A stretch of 64,000 nucleotides of DNA, taken from Bacillota bacterium (GTDB lineage: Bacteria; Bacillota; UBA4882; UBA8346). Shown here piece by piece: positions 8,997 through 17,856 of this stretch. Below the pieces are notes generated by a model. The model saw only the letters and a program-made list of their open reading frames with translations, was not told the DNA's origin and searched no databases. The stretch covers positions 1 to 64,000 of the forward strand of contig JAEZJK010000075.1 in NCBI GenBank assembly GCA_023415835.1. Reading direction: 5' to 3'. Both the position numbers and the translations under genes were made by a program. How positions within the stretch are numbered: position 1 is the stretch's first letter; each line of letters begins with the position of its first letter.

Positions 8997-9148
8997 TTTG
9001 GTCTCCTTGAACAAATGTTATTTGGTAGTTTTATGAATTTTGACGTTGGCTTTGTGTAAATGGATAATTTTAACCCTATATTTTATTTCCACTATTTTTT
9101 TGTCAATCCTGCTTTTTTCGGTGATTTAAAATTATTAATGCCAATAGG

Positions 9149-11506
9149 CTAATTATTTCCTGACGATTCCCGCCAAAACTTTTCCAGGGCCTCCCGATAT
9201 TCGGGATCTGAAAAGGGGCGGCCGGGGATAAACCAATCCGGCGGGAGCAGCTCTTGATAACGCTCGTCCCCAAAACGGTCATCGATCAGTAATACTAAGC
9301 CAATATCCTCGGGAGAACGGAAAACGCGTCCAGCGGCTTGGATTACTTTTATTAAGCCTGGAACCAGGTAAGCATGGAAAAATCCGGAATTATCCCGTTC
9401 GTCAAAGTAAATCCGGATCAATTCTTGTTCCTCGTTGACCATTGGTAGGCCAGGTCCGACAATAATCACCCCAATTAATTGTTCTCCCGGCAAATCAATG
9501 CCTTCGCCGAAACTTCCGCCCAATACCGCTAAACCGAGTTTGGTTTGAACGGTATGGTTGCGAAAGAGTTTTGACAAGAACTGTTGCCGCTGCTCTTCCC
9601 CCATGCCGGGAAACTGGGCGTAGACAAGCGCTTGGCCGTTCAACTTTTGACGGAGCATTGGCAAGGTTGATTGTAAATAAGAGTATGACGGGAAAAAGAC
9701 CAAATAATTTCCGGGATGCGCTTGAACCGTTGTTTCAATACATTCAACCAACTGAGATAGGGAATTGGAGCGGACCCGATAGCGGGTATCTATTTCCGGG
9801 ACATGCAGATAAAGCCGTGTTTCTTTAGGGAATGGCGATGGGAGCCTAATGTGTAAAGCATCATTACAGCCTAAAAGTTCCCGGAAATATTCGTGGGGTG
9901 AAAGAGTGGCCGAAAAAAAGATTGCCGAACGCCCCTTGTCAAGCCTTTTCCGGAGCAGAGGACCTGGATTAAGGCATAAAATACGTAAGGATAGGTTATG
10001 GCCTTCCAACTTTGTGTAGATTGCATAATTCTGGTTAAGTAGGGTTATGATTCGGATAAATTTGATAATTTCAAAATAGATAGTTTTAATTTGATCCCGG
10101 TATACCGATAATAGATTTGAGTGGATTGTTTTTTCTAAAAGTGCGCTCCATTGTTCGAGGCTGGGTTCCAAAAGCGGGTGAAGCGATGGCAGTACCATTG
10201 CTTGTTGGTTACTTTCTTCAAGTTCTAAGCGATATTCGTTTAAGATTGCCTCTAATTTCCTACCGTGGGCTGTGAGTTCCGGATTTATCTTTTTGAGCTC
10301 GTTAAGCCAACGTTTTAAATCATTTTGAGTAAGCGCCGCCGAATACATTTCCCGGCCCCGATTGACTAGGTTATGGGCTTCATCGATCAGAAAGATGGAA
10401 TCCCGTTTGGATGATAGGAAAAAGCGGCGGAGATAAACGCCGGGGTCAAATAGATAATTATAGTCGCAAATGATTAAATCAGCCCGAAGGGACAAGTCCA
10501 ATGACAATTCAAAGGGGCAAAGCAGTTCCTCGGCTGCGATCTTGGTTAAAGTTTCGGGAGTGATAAATTCTAAACGGAGCAACCGTGGAAGCGCGGATTC
10601 GATTTTAAGGTAATAGCCTTCGGCATATTGACAATATTCGCATTGGGAGCCGGGTGAAAGGCAGGACCGTTCTTTGGCTTCAATGAAAACAGAGCGTAAA
10701 CGGAGCCCTTGCTCCATCAGGCCTTCGAGGGTTGTTCGGAGAATTTCTTTACCGGCGGCCTTGGCGGTAAGCATAAAGATTCTACGAAAGCGGCCGCTAA
10801 AGGCTAATTGTTTTAAAGACGGGAAGAGAACGGAAATTGTCTTACCGATTCCGGTAGCGGCTTCAATAAATAAATCTTGTTCTTGTTGAAGCGCCTGGGT
10901 AACGGATTCCATTAGCTCATTTTGCCCAGGCCGAAGTTTGAAAAAGGGAAAAGCGAGTCCCTTAAGGGAATGATTGCGGGTTTCCAACCAGTCGAGATTT
11001 TCCTTTTGGAAAGTGAGATATTTAACTGCAAGGGCTTCAAATTCCGTCTGGCCTTGTTCAGGGGTAATTGTAATCGGGAATGGCCGCTCGGAGAGGTTTT
11101 CCAAGTTAAGATAGGTTAGGCGGCCGGTTACTTTCTGGTGCGGATTTTGGCTCATTATAAAATAAAGATAGATTTGGAGCTGAGTTAGGTGCAGGGGATA
11201 AGGAATAGCGGAAAGTCCGTCAACCGGAAGGTGGGTGGTTTTTATTTCTTCTACGATAATCTCAGTTTCGGTTACAATTAAACCGTCAATGCGGCCATGG
11301 ACTGTTAGGTGAAAACTTTCCCATTCATATTCATGTTCCACCGGTACTTCGGCCTGATATCCTTTCGGCCTAGCCGAGATTAATAACTGATGGCCGGCAG
11401 TCCCTTCCTGGGCACGGGAACGGAGTTCCGCGGCAGAGCGTAAATCTCCCGGGGAAATAAAGAATTCCAGTAATTCAGTAACGCTTACTTCAAAATCATG
11501 GTTCAA
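9149..11506 (-). CDS. Cas4/RecB-like nuclease fused to XPD/DinG-like Fe-S helicase
   Basis: 785 aa. The N-terminal 1-175 has PD-(D/E)XK features of the Cas4/RecB group: GRIDG (D74), EEIK (E87, K89) and QLQIY (Q109xxxY113). A superfamily 2 helicase follows: RPGQ (192-195), Walker A AATGIGKT (216-223), DEAH (375-378) and motif VI QAAGRVFRS near the end. Four cysteines, C282, C289, C292 and C330, lie between Walker A and DEAH as in the XPD/DinG 4Fe-4S domain. It should unwind DNA 5'-3' and could cut it. It is probably a stand-alone repair enzyme. It is divergent from the DUF1232 gene with 138 bp between. Similar fusions exist in other Firmicutes; the biological role is not settled. Confidence 0.88.
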   Translation of the reverse strand: MNHDFEVSVTELLEFFISPGDLRSAAELRSRAQEGTAGHQLLISARPKGYQAEVPVEHEYEWESFHLTVHGRIDGLIVTETEIIVEEIKTTHLPVDGLSAIPYPLHLTQLQIYLYFIMSQNPHQKVTGRLTYLNLENLSERPFPITITPEQGQTEFEALAVKYLTFQKENLDWLETRNHSLKGLAFPFFKLRPGQNELMESVTQALQQEQDLFIEAATGIGKTISVLFPSLKQLAFSGRFRRIFMLTAKAAGKEILRTTLEGLMEQGLRLRSVFIEAKERSCLSPGSQCEYCQYAEGYYLKIESALPRLLRLEFITPETLTKIAAEELLCPFELSLDLSLRADLIICDYNYLFDPGVYLRRFFLSSKRDSIFLIDEAHNLVNRGREMYSAALTQNDLKRWLNELKKINPELTAHGRKLEAILNEYRLELEESNQQAMVLPSLHPLLEPSLEQWSALLEKTIHSNLLSVYRDQIKTIYFEIIKFIRIITLLNQNYAIYTKLEGHNLSLRILCLNPGPLLRKRLDKGRSAIFFSATLSPHEYFRELLGCNDALHIRLPSPFPKETRLYLHVPEIDTRYRVRSNSLSQLVECIETTVQAHPGNYLVFFPSYSYLQSTLPMLRQKLNGQALVYAQFPGMGEEQRQQFLSKLFRNHTVQTKLGLAVLGGSFGEGIDLPGEQLIGVIIVGPGLPMVNEEQELIRIYFDERDNSGFFHAYLVPGLIKVIQAAGRVFRSPEDIGLVLLIDDRFGDERYQELLPPDWFIPGRPFSDPEYREALEKFWRESSGNN

Positions 11507-11567
11507 ATTACTAACCCTAACCTTATCGGCAACTATTATTCTGAAAATACGTTATAATTATCTTGAT

Positions 11568-11597
11568 TTGACAGGGATTACTGTTACTACATCTAAT
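11568..11597 (+). promoter_or_regulatory. Sigma-A-type promoter for the DUF1232 gene
   Basis: TTGACA (11568-11573), 18-nt spacer, TCTAAT (11592-11597, five of six consensus bases). The start would fall near 11604, about 40 nt before the ATG. Confidence 0.6.
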
Positions 11598-11644
11598 ATC
11601 TCTTATATTAAATATAAATTAATTATAATACTTCGGGGGCAAAA

Positions 11645-12508
11645 ATGACAGTAAGGTTTGATTTGTCGGATTTTGAAATCAGCGGTGAATGGGATGAAAA
11701 TAGTAGGTTGTTGCTCCTGGATAATCTAGGCGGAACTATAGGTTTGTCAGGAAAGGTTATGGGTTGGAGGTTTACCGTCCGGGCTCTGATTGAAACCGGA
11801 TTGAATAACTTAATCTGTCTTCGGGTCAATACAGTTGATGGGATCCCAAACTTTTTAATACCTTGGCTCCTCAAACTGCTGATCAGGTTTAATCGGAATG
11901 TCTTCAAGGCAGAGGCTTTTATTTTACGAAAAGATGTTATCTTGATTGACCCAAATTTGTTGTTTCCGAAATCCTCCAATGCCCGAGTCTTAATCCAACC
12001 TACAACTGAAGTTGATAATTTAGAAGAAAAGGTTGTGCCGAAGCTAAGAAATAAGGTTTTAAACTGGGTAAAAGGGCATGGAGGTGGGCTTGCTAAGGAG
12101 ATCACCGACTTAATATTAGTCCTGCCTGATCTACTACTGCTACTGATTAAGCTCATGAAAGACCAGCGGGTACCGGCTGAATTAAAATTGAAAATAACCT
12201 TGGCAGTCGCTTATGTGGTTTCACCGATAGATCTTATCCCTGAAGCTTTGGGAAGTGTTTTGGGTTTTGTGGATGACACCTTGGCAATGGCCGTTTTGAT
12301 AGCCGGATTAATTGATGATATTCCGAATGAAGTTATTTACGATAACTGGACCGGCCGGGCGGATATTTTGGAATTGATAATCAAAGGCAAAGGCCTACTT
12401 TCCAAAATGCTTCCTCCTAATATCTCAGAAAAGTTAATTTCACTTTTCGGTATTACCAAAAAAGAAGCCGCTGCCGCTAATGAAGGCAATAATTTTACGG
12501 CTAAATAA
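11645..12508 (+). CDS. DUF1232 (YkvA-like) membrane-associated protein
   Basis: 287 aa; ATG after GGGGGC. The N-terminal 170 residues are of unknown family, with basic-hydrophobic patches (IPWLLKLLIRFNRNVFKAEAF). The DUF1232 domain is C-terminal, about residues 178-225, with the hallmark AYVVSPIDLIPEALGSVLGFVDD and two hydrophobic helices, after LPDLLLLLIKLMKD. The DUF is widespread with no known biochemical activity. The N-terminal half has an alternating polar/hydrophobic pattern that could bind lipid, but that is speculation. A consensus promoter lies upstream. The next small membrane gene follows after 56 bp and may be co-transcribed. Confidence 0.75.
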   Translation: MTVRFDLSDFEISGEWDENSRLLLLDNLGGTIGLSGKVMGWRFTVRALIETGLNNLICLRVNTVDGIPNFLIPWLLKLLIRFNRNVFKAEAFILRKDVILIDPNLLFPKSSNARVLIQPTTEVDNLEEKVVPKLRNKVLNWVKGHGGGLAKEITDLILVLPDLLLLLIKLMKDQRVPAELKLKITLAVAYVVSPIDLIPEALGSVLGFVDDTLAMAVLIAGLIDDIPNEVIYDNWTGRADILELIIKGKGLLSKMLPPNISEKLISLFGITKKEAAAANEGNNFTAK

Positions 12509-12564
12509 TTTTATAAACTTAATAATAAGTTGCGGGAATAATGGTTAAACGTGGAGGAAGTAAA

Positions 12565-12957
12565 ATGCTGTTTGAAACAAGCCGTAACAGGATAGAGCGA
12601 CGCCGGGGGCCGGATTTTTGGATGAAATTTATCAATTGGGTCGCTGTTGGCGGCTGGGTTTTGATGTTTGCCGGGTTAATTATTTTTGGAAAAGCCAAAC
12701 CGGAAATGTCGACTTTTTTTGACAGGATGCGAAATGTCCCGATTAGAACCGATTGGGATCAAGGCTTAATCAATAACATAATTCCCTTGATGTTAATTAT
12801 CTTGTGTTTTTGTACGATCGGGCTTGGAATTAATTCACAACGGGTCAAACGCCGGGATGATCAATATAATATCTCGTTGATTATATTAGGGACGATGGCT
12901 GGGATTGTAATTATGTTATTTGTATTTTACTTTAGAGAACGGTTAAGCATTCTGTAA
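12565..12957 (+). CDS. Small two-helix membrane protein of unknown function
   Basis: 130 aa from ATG 12565, chosen because GGAGGAAG (12553-12560) is directly upstream; an earlier ATG at 12541 has no ribosome site. An arginine-rich N-terminus (RNRIERRRG) is followed by one helix at about 20-42 (FINWVAVGGWVLMFAGLIIF), a loop, then two more hydrophobic stretches at about 70-90 and 105-125. No family recognised. It may share the DUF1232 transcript. Confidence 0.65.
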   Translation: MLFETSRNRIERRRGPDFWMKFINWVAVGGWVLMFAGLIIFGKAKPEMSTFFDRMRNVPIRTDWDQGLINNIIPLMLIILCFCTIGLGINSQRVKRRDDQYNISLIILGTMAGIVIMLFVFYFRERLSIL

Positions 12958-13002
12958 TCTTAGGGACTCTTCCGTTTGGAGGGGTTTTATGTTTTTCTGC
13001 CC

Positions 13003-13284
13003 TTAGCGAGGGGAATGAGCAATAGTAATGCTGTTTAACAACACTTCCAGATCGGACTTTTTGAGTTTATCAACCGTTAAATTTTGGCGTAATTCGGCTC
13101 TTGGAACCACTACAGTAAGTTCATGAGGGCAATCTGCCGGTAGTTCACGGGAGATTTCGACCTTTAGGCCGAATATATTAAGTTTAACCGTATCCAATAG
13201 AGTATTTTTTTGAAACCTTTTCTTAAAATTCTTCAGTTTTTCCCATAAGTTTTGCAGGAAATCACCGATTCTTTTCAGAAACAT
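13003..13284 (-). CDS. Hypothetical 93-aa protein
   Basis: Start ATG 13284 is chosen because AGAGGTG lies 8 nt upstream; the frame stays open to 13347, but that extension would cross the promoter region of the divergent Smr gene. The N-terminal 35 residues form a basic amphipathic helix (FLKRIGDFLQNLWEKLKNF), then come beta-prone segments (KLNIFGLKVEISRELP, HELTVVVPRAEL). There is no signal peptide or cysteine. I do not recognise it. It is divergent from Smr with a 52-bp gap between the chosen starts. Confidence 0.55.
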   Translation of the reverse strand: MFLKRIGDFLQNLWEKLKNFKKRFQKNTLLDTVKLNIFGLKVEISRELPADCPHELTVVVPRAELRQNLTVDKLKKSDLEVLLNSITIAHSPR

Positions 13285-13307
13285 TATTATGCACCTCTTA
13301 GATATCT

Positions 13308-13313
13308 TATAAT
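13308..13313 (+). promoter_or_regulatory. -10 element of the Smr gene
   Basis: A perfect TATAAT at 13308-13313 without a clear -35. The transcript would begin near 13320, which rules out the GTG at 13316 as translation start and favours ATG 13337. Confidence 0.4.
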
Positions 13314-13336
13314 ATGTGAAAAAGCCCTGGGGGTGT

Positions 13337-13741
13337 ATGCCTATCATTACAATGGATTTGCATGGTTATAGCTGCGAAGAAGCACGATCCAAGTTGGCTA
13401 AGGGACTGGCTAATGCTTTAAACTATGGTAATCAGGTAGTCCGGATAATCCATGGACAAGGAAAGCATAGTGAAGTTTTTCCGGTTATTAAGTCTATGGT
13501 CCGCCATTGGCTTGAGGATTCCGATTTTGCGCGGGAGCATGTTGAGGCGTTCTTTCGGGGAGAGGATGGTTCTCCGTTTACTTCCCCGAACCCCGGTGAG
13601 ACAATAGTATTATTAAAAAATCACAGCCAAAAAGGGCTCGTATCTCAGTTGGATTTTGAAGCTGAAGAGCAACGCGAAGCGCGTCAGAACTCAAAAAAAA
13701 TTAGGGCTGACCGGCTTCGGGTTGCGCGCCGACGTCGCTAA
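13337..13741 (+). CDS. Smr domain protein
   Basis: 134 aa from ATG 13337 (GGGGGT just upstream). The Smr fold, best known from the C-terminus of MutS2, covers residues 4-88: TMDLHGYSCEEARSKL carries the LDxH-type motif (here DLHG), and RIIHGQGKHSEV is the HGxG motif. Smr domains bind branched DNA or RNA and some nick nucleic acid. The basic tail (REARQNSKKIRADRLRVARRRR) suggests nucleic-acid binding. It is a stand-alone Smr, with no MutS2 parts here. It lies upstream of the Bat cluster but with a 207-bp gap, so it is probably a separate unit. Confidence 0.8.
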   Translation: MPIITMDLHGYSCEEARSKLAKGLANALNYGNQVVRIIHGQGKHSEVFPVIKSMVRHWLEDSDFAREHVEAFFRGEDGSPFTSPNPGETIVLLKNHSQKGLVSQLDFEAEEQREARQNSKKIRADRLRVARRRR

Positions 13742-13948
13742 AAATAGTGACCTGCCACGTTGCCTTCGATGAAACGAATCATGCCGTAAAGATGGGTACA
13801 TAGTAGGAGGCGGCCTTCGTCAAACACGATGAGAGGCTTCATTTATTAAAAGCTGAAGTTGATGGTTGATAATGGAAACTTTCAGCCATTTTGTCCGTTA
13901 TTTTTCATAAAAAAGCCGATTCATAAACAATGCCAGGAGGTAATGTTA

Positions 13949-14938
13949 ATGCCTGAAGGATTAACAGCAATAAATGAAGCTATTAAAGGCAGTAGCGGAT
14001 TTATAACTAAAATTAAGGAGCAAATAGGCAAGGTGGTCGTCGGGCAAGAAAAACTCATTGATGGGCTACTCCTTGGAATTCTTGCTAACGGCCATGTGTT
14101 ACTTGAAGGAGTTCCCGGACTTGCCAAGACCCTCTCCGTAAAAAGCTTGGCTGCTTCAGTGAACGCCTGTTTTCAAAGGATTCAGTTTACTCCGGACTTG
14201 CTACCGGCGGATCTGGTCGGCACATTAATCTATAATCCTCAATCCGGAAGTTTTACAACGAAAAAGGGACCTGTTTTTGCCAATATTATCCTGGCGGATG
14301 AAATTAACCGGGCCCCGGCTAAAGTTCAAAGCGCACTTTTAGAAGCAATGGAAGAAAGGCAGGTTACAATAGGGGAAAATACTTACCCCCTGCCCGAGCC
14401 TTTCATGGTTTTAGCTACTCAAAACCCCATCGAACAACAGGGCACTTACCCATTACCTGAGGCTCAGTTGGATCGGTTTATGTTGAAGTTGAAGATCGGG
14501 TATCCCACCAGGGAAGAAGAAATGTTGATTATGGAAAGAATGGCTCAAACTTCGCGTTCAACATCAATCCAACCGGTGATCGCGCCAGAGGAGATTCTCG
14601 AAGTACGGAAAGTGGTAGATATGGTCTATATGGATGCCAAGATTAAGGAGTATATCGTTAACCTGATTATGGCTACCAGGGAACCGGCCAAGTATAAATT
14701 AGATGTAGCCGATTTCATCGAGTTCGGCGCTTCGCCGCGGGCCACCATCAATTTGGCCATCGCCGCTAAGGCCTATGCCTTTATGCAAGGCAGGGGTTAT
14801 GTAGTGCCAAACGATATTAAGGCAATCGGACCCGATATTTTGCGTCACCGGATCATTATCACCTATGAAGCTGAGGCGGAAGAGTTAAAAGTTGAGGATA
14901 TTATTCAAAAGATTTTTGACGGGGTGGAAGTACCCTGA
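13949..14938 (+). CDS. moxR: MoxR family AAA+ ATPase
   Basis: 329 aa. ATG 13949 is chosen with AGGAGG (13935-13940) 8 nt upstream; the frame is open from 13859, but the extension has no ribosome site. Walker A is GVPGLAKT, Walker B IILADEIN, sensor/arginine region ATQNPIEQQGTYPLPEAQLDRF, all typical of MoxR. MoxR ATPases act as chaperones that load or remodel von Willebrand proteins encoded next to them, here the DUF58 and BatA/BatB proteins. It heads a tightly packed operon: its stop overlaps the DUF58 start (TGATG). It acts in the cytosol. Confidence 0.93.
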   Translation: MPEGLTAINEAIKGSSGFITKIKEQIGKVVVGQEKLIDGLLLGILANGHVLLEGVPGLAKTLSVKSLAASVNACFQRIQFTPDLLPADLVGTLIYNPQSGSFTTKKGPVFANIILADEINRAPAKVQSALLEAMEERQVTIGENTYPLPEPFMVLATQNPIEQQGTYPLPEAQLDRFMLKLKIGYPTREEEMLIMERMAQTSRSTSIQPVIAPEEILEVRKVVDMVYMDAKIKEYIVNLIMATREPAKYKLDVADFIEFGASPRATINLAIAAKAYAFMQGRGYVVPNDIKAIGPDILRHRIIITYEAEAEELKVEDIIQKIFDGVEVP

Positions 14939-15816
14939 TGTTATCTAAGGAAATATTGAAAAAAGTTAGAAAGATTCAATATAAAATTTCCAGGATCAGC
15001 AATGAGATGATCTCCGGGCAATATACCAGTGTTTTTAAGGGCGCGGGCATCGAATTTGACGAGGTTCGGGAGTATGTGCCCGGGGATGATATTCGTTCAA
15101 TTGATTGGAATGTTACCGCCCGGAGCGGTGTCCCTCATATAAAACGTTTTGCCGAAGAACGGGAGCTTACGCTGATGTTGGCGATCGATTTGAGCGGCTC
15201 CCAACGGTTCGGCTCCGTTGGGCCTTTAAAAAGCGAGTTAGCAGCGGAATTATCGGCGCTACTTGCTTTTCTGGCTATTAAGAACAATGACAAAGTCGGC
15301 CTGCTGATTTTTACCGATACCTGTGAAAAGTACCTTCCGCCCCAAAAAGGGAGGCGCCATGTACTCCGGGTGATACGGGAAATATTAGGATATCAGCCCA
15401 GCGGGACTGGTACCCGAATCGAAGAAGCCTTAAAATTTGTCAATAAAATATTGAAACAAAGAAGTATTGTTTTTTTGGTTTCCGACTTCATGGACGATAA
15501 CTTTGAGAAGGTTATGGGAACTACGGCCCGCCGCCATGACTTGGTAGCGGTGAGAATTAGGGATCCCAAAGAGTCGGAATTACCTAGCGTAGGTTTGGTT
15601 GAGTTTCAGGATAATGAGACTGGCCGGAGAGTCTTGGTCGATACCTCAGCCGGCCAAGTTAGGGAGATGGTCAGGGCTAAAGCGGAGCAACGCGATGAGT
15701 TATTAGCAAAACTTTTCCGCCGGAATAAGGTTGATTTAATCGATATCCTAACTGATCAGCCGTATCTGGGACCAATTCAAAGATTCTTTAAGCTAAGGGA
15801 GCGACGGATGCGTTGA
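14938..15816 (+). CDS. DUF58 domain (VWA-like) protein
   Basis: 292 aa. It shows the DUF58 signature VREYVPGDDIRSIDWNVTARSG at about residues 41-62 and a MIDAS-like AIDLSGSQRFG (DxSxS) at about 83-93. No membrane segment or signal peptide, so cytosolic, as usual for the MoxR partner. It is probably a metal-dependent adaptor in complex with MoxR. ATG overlaps the moxR stop and its own stop overlaps the next TTG, so translation is coupled. Confidence 0.9.
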   Translation: MLSKEILKKVRKIQYKISRISNEMISGQYTSVFKGAGIEFDEVREYVPGDDIRSIDWNVTARSGVPHIKRFAEERELTLMLAIDLSGSQRFGSVGPLKSELAAELSALLAFLAIKNNDKVGLLIFTDTCEKYLPPQKGRRHVLRVIREILGYQPSGTGTRIEEALKFVNKILKQRSIVFLVSDFMDDNFEKVMGTTARRHDLVAVRIRDPKESELPSVGLVEFQDNETGRRVLVDTSAGQVREMVRAKAEQRDELLAKLFRRNKVDLIDILTDQPYLGPIQRFFKLRERRMR

Positions 15817-16871
15817 AATTGAGATCCTTGCTGAGGAAAATCCAATTAAAATATGAAAATAGGCAGCTTACTGCTGTGTTATTAACCTCCGCTCTGGTGG
15901 TTCTCTTATGGCCGCTGTCAGCGGGCAAGGTAATGGCCGCAAAACCGGACGGAGATTCGGCTAGTAATCTCCTCAAAGCTAGATTGGAACTGAAAAGCCA
16001 AGGCCCGTTTTATATCGGGGATATAATTCCGGTTAATTTAATAGTAGAAGGCGTTTCTGGAACCGAATACCTACTTGGGGAGTTCGAATCCAAGCAATTG
16101 GATGGTTTGGAACTAGCGGCGCAGGATAAAGCCAAGAAAGAAGAGGTAAAAGGCGGATGGAGGCATACCATTCCCTATAGCTTTCTCGGCTGGCGGGCTG
16201 GTGAATATCGGGTTTCCGGATTAACCGTAAACTTTCAGGATCGTACTGGTAAGAAAGGTTCAATTCAAGTAAAAGAGCTTCAAATCAAAATCACTTCACT
16301 GTTGCCCGCCAATTTGAGCGAGGAAGAGATATTGGCGGATGGCCTAAAGAGCCTCAAAAAACCGGTAGGCCTCCCGCCGCGCTATCAATATTTTTGGTTT
16401 CTCTTGGCCGGGCTAGCCCTATTAGGCTTAATTTATTGGTCCCTGCAATACTGGCGGAGCAACTATCGGAATAAAACTGTAACCATAATGGATCAGGATT
16501 TGATCAAAATTGAACCGGCCCATTTGATTGCCTTGCGGCGATTGGATGATTTACGCCGCCAACAGTTTTTGGAAGATGGGGAGTATAAATTGTTTTACCA
16601 TCGGTTAAGTGAGATCGCTCGAGAATATATGGAAAACCGTTTTCAGATCCGAGCCTTAGAAATGACCACCGAAGAATTCCTAATTAGTTTAGCGAAGATG
16701 GATATTTTGAACTTGACTCAAAAAACCGCTGTAACTGACTTTCTCCAGTATTCCGATTTAGTAAAGTTTGCCAAATACCAACCTGCCAGGGAAGAAGGGG
16801 AGAAGGCGTTTTCGATTATTCATGGTTTGATTGAGGAAACCAAAGAGGAAGTTGAAATTAATGATATTTGA
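15813..16871 (+). CDS. BatD-like single-pass membrane protein
   Basis: 352 aa, TTG start in a TTGA overlap with the DUF58 stop. There is a signal anchor at about residues 20-40, then an extracytoplasmic Ig-like beta region (about 50-165: RLELKSQGPFYIGDIIPVNL, GWRAGEYRVSGLTVNFQD), one membrane helix near 190-212 (FWFLLAGLALLGLIYWSL) and a cytosolic helical tail with YREFL-like spacing (LFYHRLSEIAREYMENRF). This order is that of BatD C-terminal halves and DUF4381-type proteins in other Bat operons. It overlaps batA by 11 bp. Its place between DUF58 and BatA suggests it anchors the MoxR/VWA complex at the membrane. Confidence 0.7.
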   Translation: MKLRSLLRKIQLKYENRQLTAVLLTSALVVLLWPLSAGKVMAAKPDGDSASNLLKARLELKSQGPFYIGDIIPVNLIVEGVSGTEYLLGEFESKQLDGLELAAQDKAKKEEVKGGWRHTIPYSFLGWRAGEYRVSGLTVNFQDRTGKKGSIQVKELQIKITSLLPANLSEEEILADGLKSLKKPVGLPPRYQYFWFLLAGLALLGLIYWSLQYWRSNYRNKTVTIMDQDLIKIEPAHLIALRRLDDLRRQQFLEDGEYKLFYHRLSEIAREYMENRFQIRALEMTTEEFLISLAKMDILNLTQKTAVTDFLQYSDLVKFAKYQPAREEGEKAFSIIHGLIEETKEEVEINDI

Positions 16872-17856
16872 AAACCCTATTTTTTTGTTGCTGATGATCA
16901 TCGTTCCGATTATGATATACCGTTTGAAGTTGGGTGCTTATCAAGGAGCGGTTAATTATTCAACTACAGCTCCTTTGGATGGGGCTCAAGCCACTTGGAG
17001 AGTCCGCTGGTTTAAGGTTTTACCGTGGTTGACGATTTTGGCTGTAGCTTTGATGGTGTTAGCGCTGGCGCGCCCGAGGGTCGGCTTGGGGAAGAGCCTG
17101 ATCCGTAAGGAAGGTATCGACATTATTCTGGCATTAGACGTCTCCACCAGCATGTTGGCGGAAGATTTTAAATCGGGAGGGCAAAGAATCAACCGTCTGG
17201 AAATTGTGAAACAGGTGACCAGGGATTTCATTAACCGGCGCCCGAATGACCGGGTTGGGGTAGTAATTTTTGCCGGACGGCCATATATCCTATCGCCTTT
17301 AACCTGGGATCATGATTGGATCAAATCCCGGATTGACGAGTTAAAAATCGGCGAGATCGAAGACGGGACCGCCATTGGAACGGCTTTAACCAATGCGGTG
17401 AAACGCCTAACTGAATCCAAAGCTAAGAGTAGAGTAGTTATTTTATTAACCGATGGCAATAACAACGCCGGGGAGATCGCTCCCGAAATAGCGGCTGAGG
17501 CGGCTAAAGGCTTAAAAGTAACCGTCTATACAATTGGCGCCGGTTCTCAAGGCTTGGTGCCATATCCCGTGGTTGACCCGTGGGGACAGAAACAGTACCA
17601 GATGGTTGAAATTAACCTCGATGAAAAATTGTTGCAAAAGATTGCCGCCAACACCGGAGGCAGATACTTTCGGGCTACCGATAGCCAGTCGTTGAAGACT
17701 ATTTTTCAACGAATCGACCGGATGGAAAAGACTGAGGTAGAAATGGCGAAGTATTCCGAATATAAGGATCTTTATCCCCACTTCTTAATGTTGGCGCTGG
17801 GAATATTCTTATTGGAAGCGGTTTTAGCTAATACGGTATGCAGGAGACTGCCATGA
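16861..17856 (+). CDS. batA: BatA-like von Willebrand factor A membrane protein
   Basis: 331 aa from ATG 16861, preceded by GAGGAAG; the longer frame from 16831 lacks a ribosome site. Two N-terminal helices (about 4-18, 56-76) come first, then a VWA domain at about 90-285 with MIDAS ALDVSTSM (D98, S100, S102 approx.), TAIGTALTNAV and LLTDGNNNAGE, then a final helix (FLMLALGIFLLEAVLAN). BatA proteins, first linked to aerotolerance in Bacteroides, sit in the membrane and are thought to form a complex with BatB and MoxR. It is one of two adjacent VWA genes. The stop overlaps the batB ATG (ATGA). Confidence 0.9.
   Translation: MIFENPIFLLLMIIVPIMIYRLKLGAYQGAVNYSTTAPLDGAQATWRVRWFKVLPWLTILAVALMVLALARPRVGLGKSLIRKEGIDIILALDVSTSMLAEDFKSGGQRINRLEIVKQVTRDFINRRPNDRVGVVIFAGRPYILSPLTWDHDWIKSRIDELKIGEIEDGTAIGTALTNAVKRLTESKAKSRVVILLTDGNNNAGEIAPEIAAEAAKGLKVTVYTIGAGSQGLVPYPVVDPWGQKQYQMVEINLDEKLLQKIAANTGGRYFRATDSQSLKTIFQRIDRMEKTEVEMAKYSEYKDLYPHFLMLALGIFLLEAVLANTVCRRLP

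Noticed and set aside
11623..12156. Long minus-strand open frame opposite the DUF1232 gene
   Set aside because: Ser-rich shadow of a well-supported gene, without a ribosome site.
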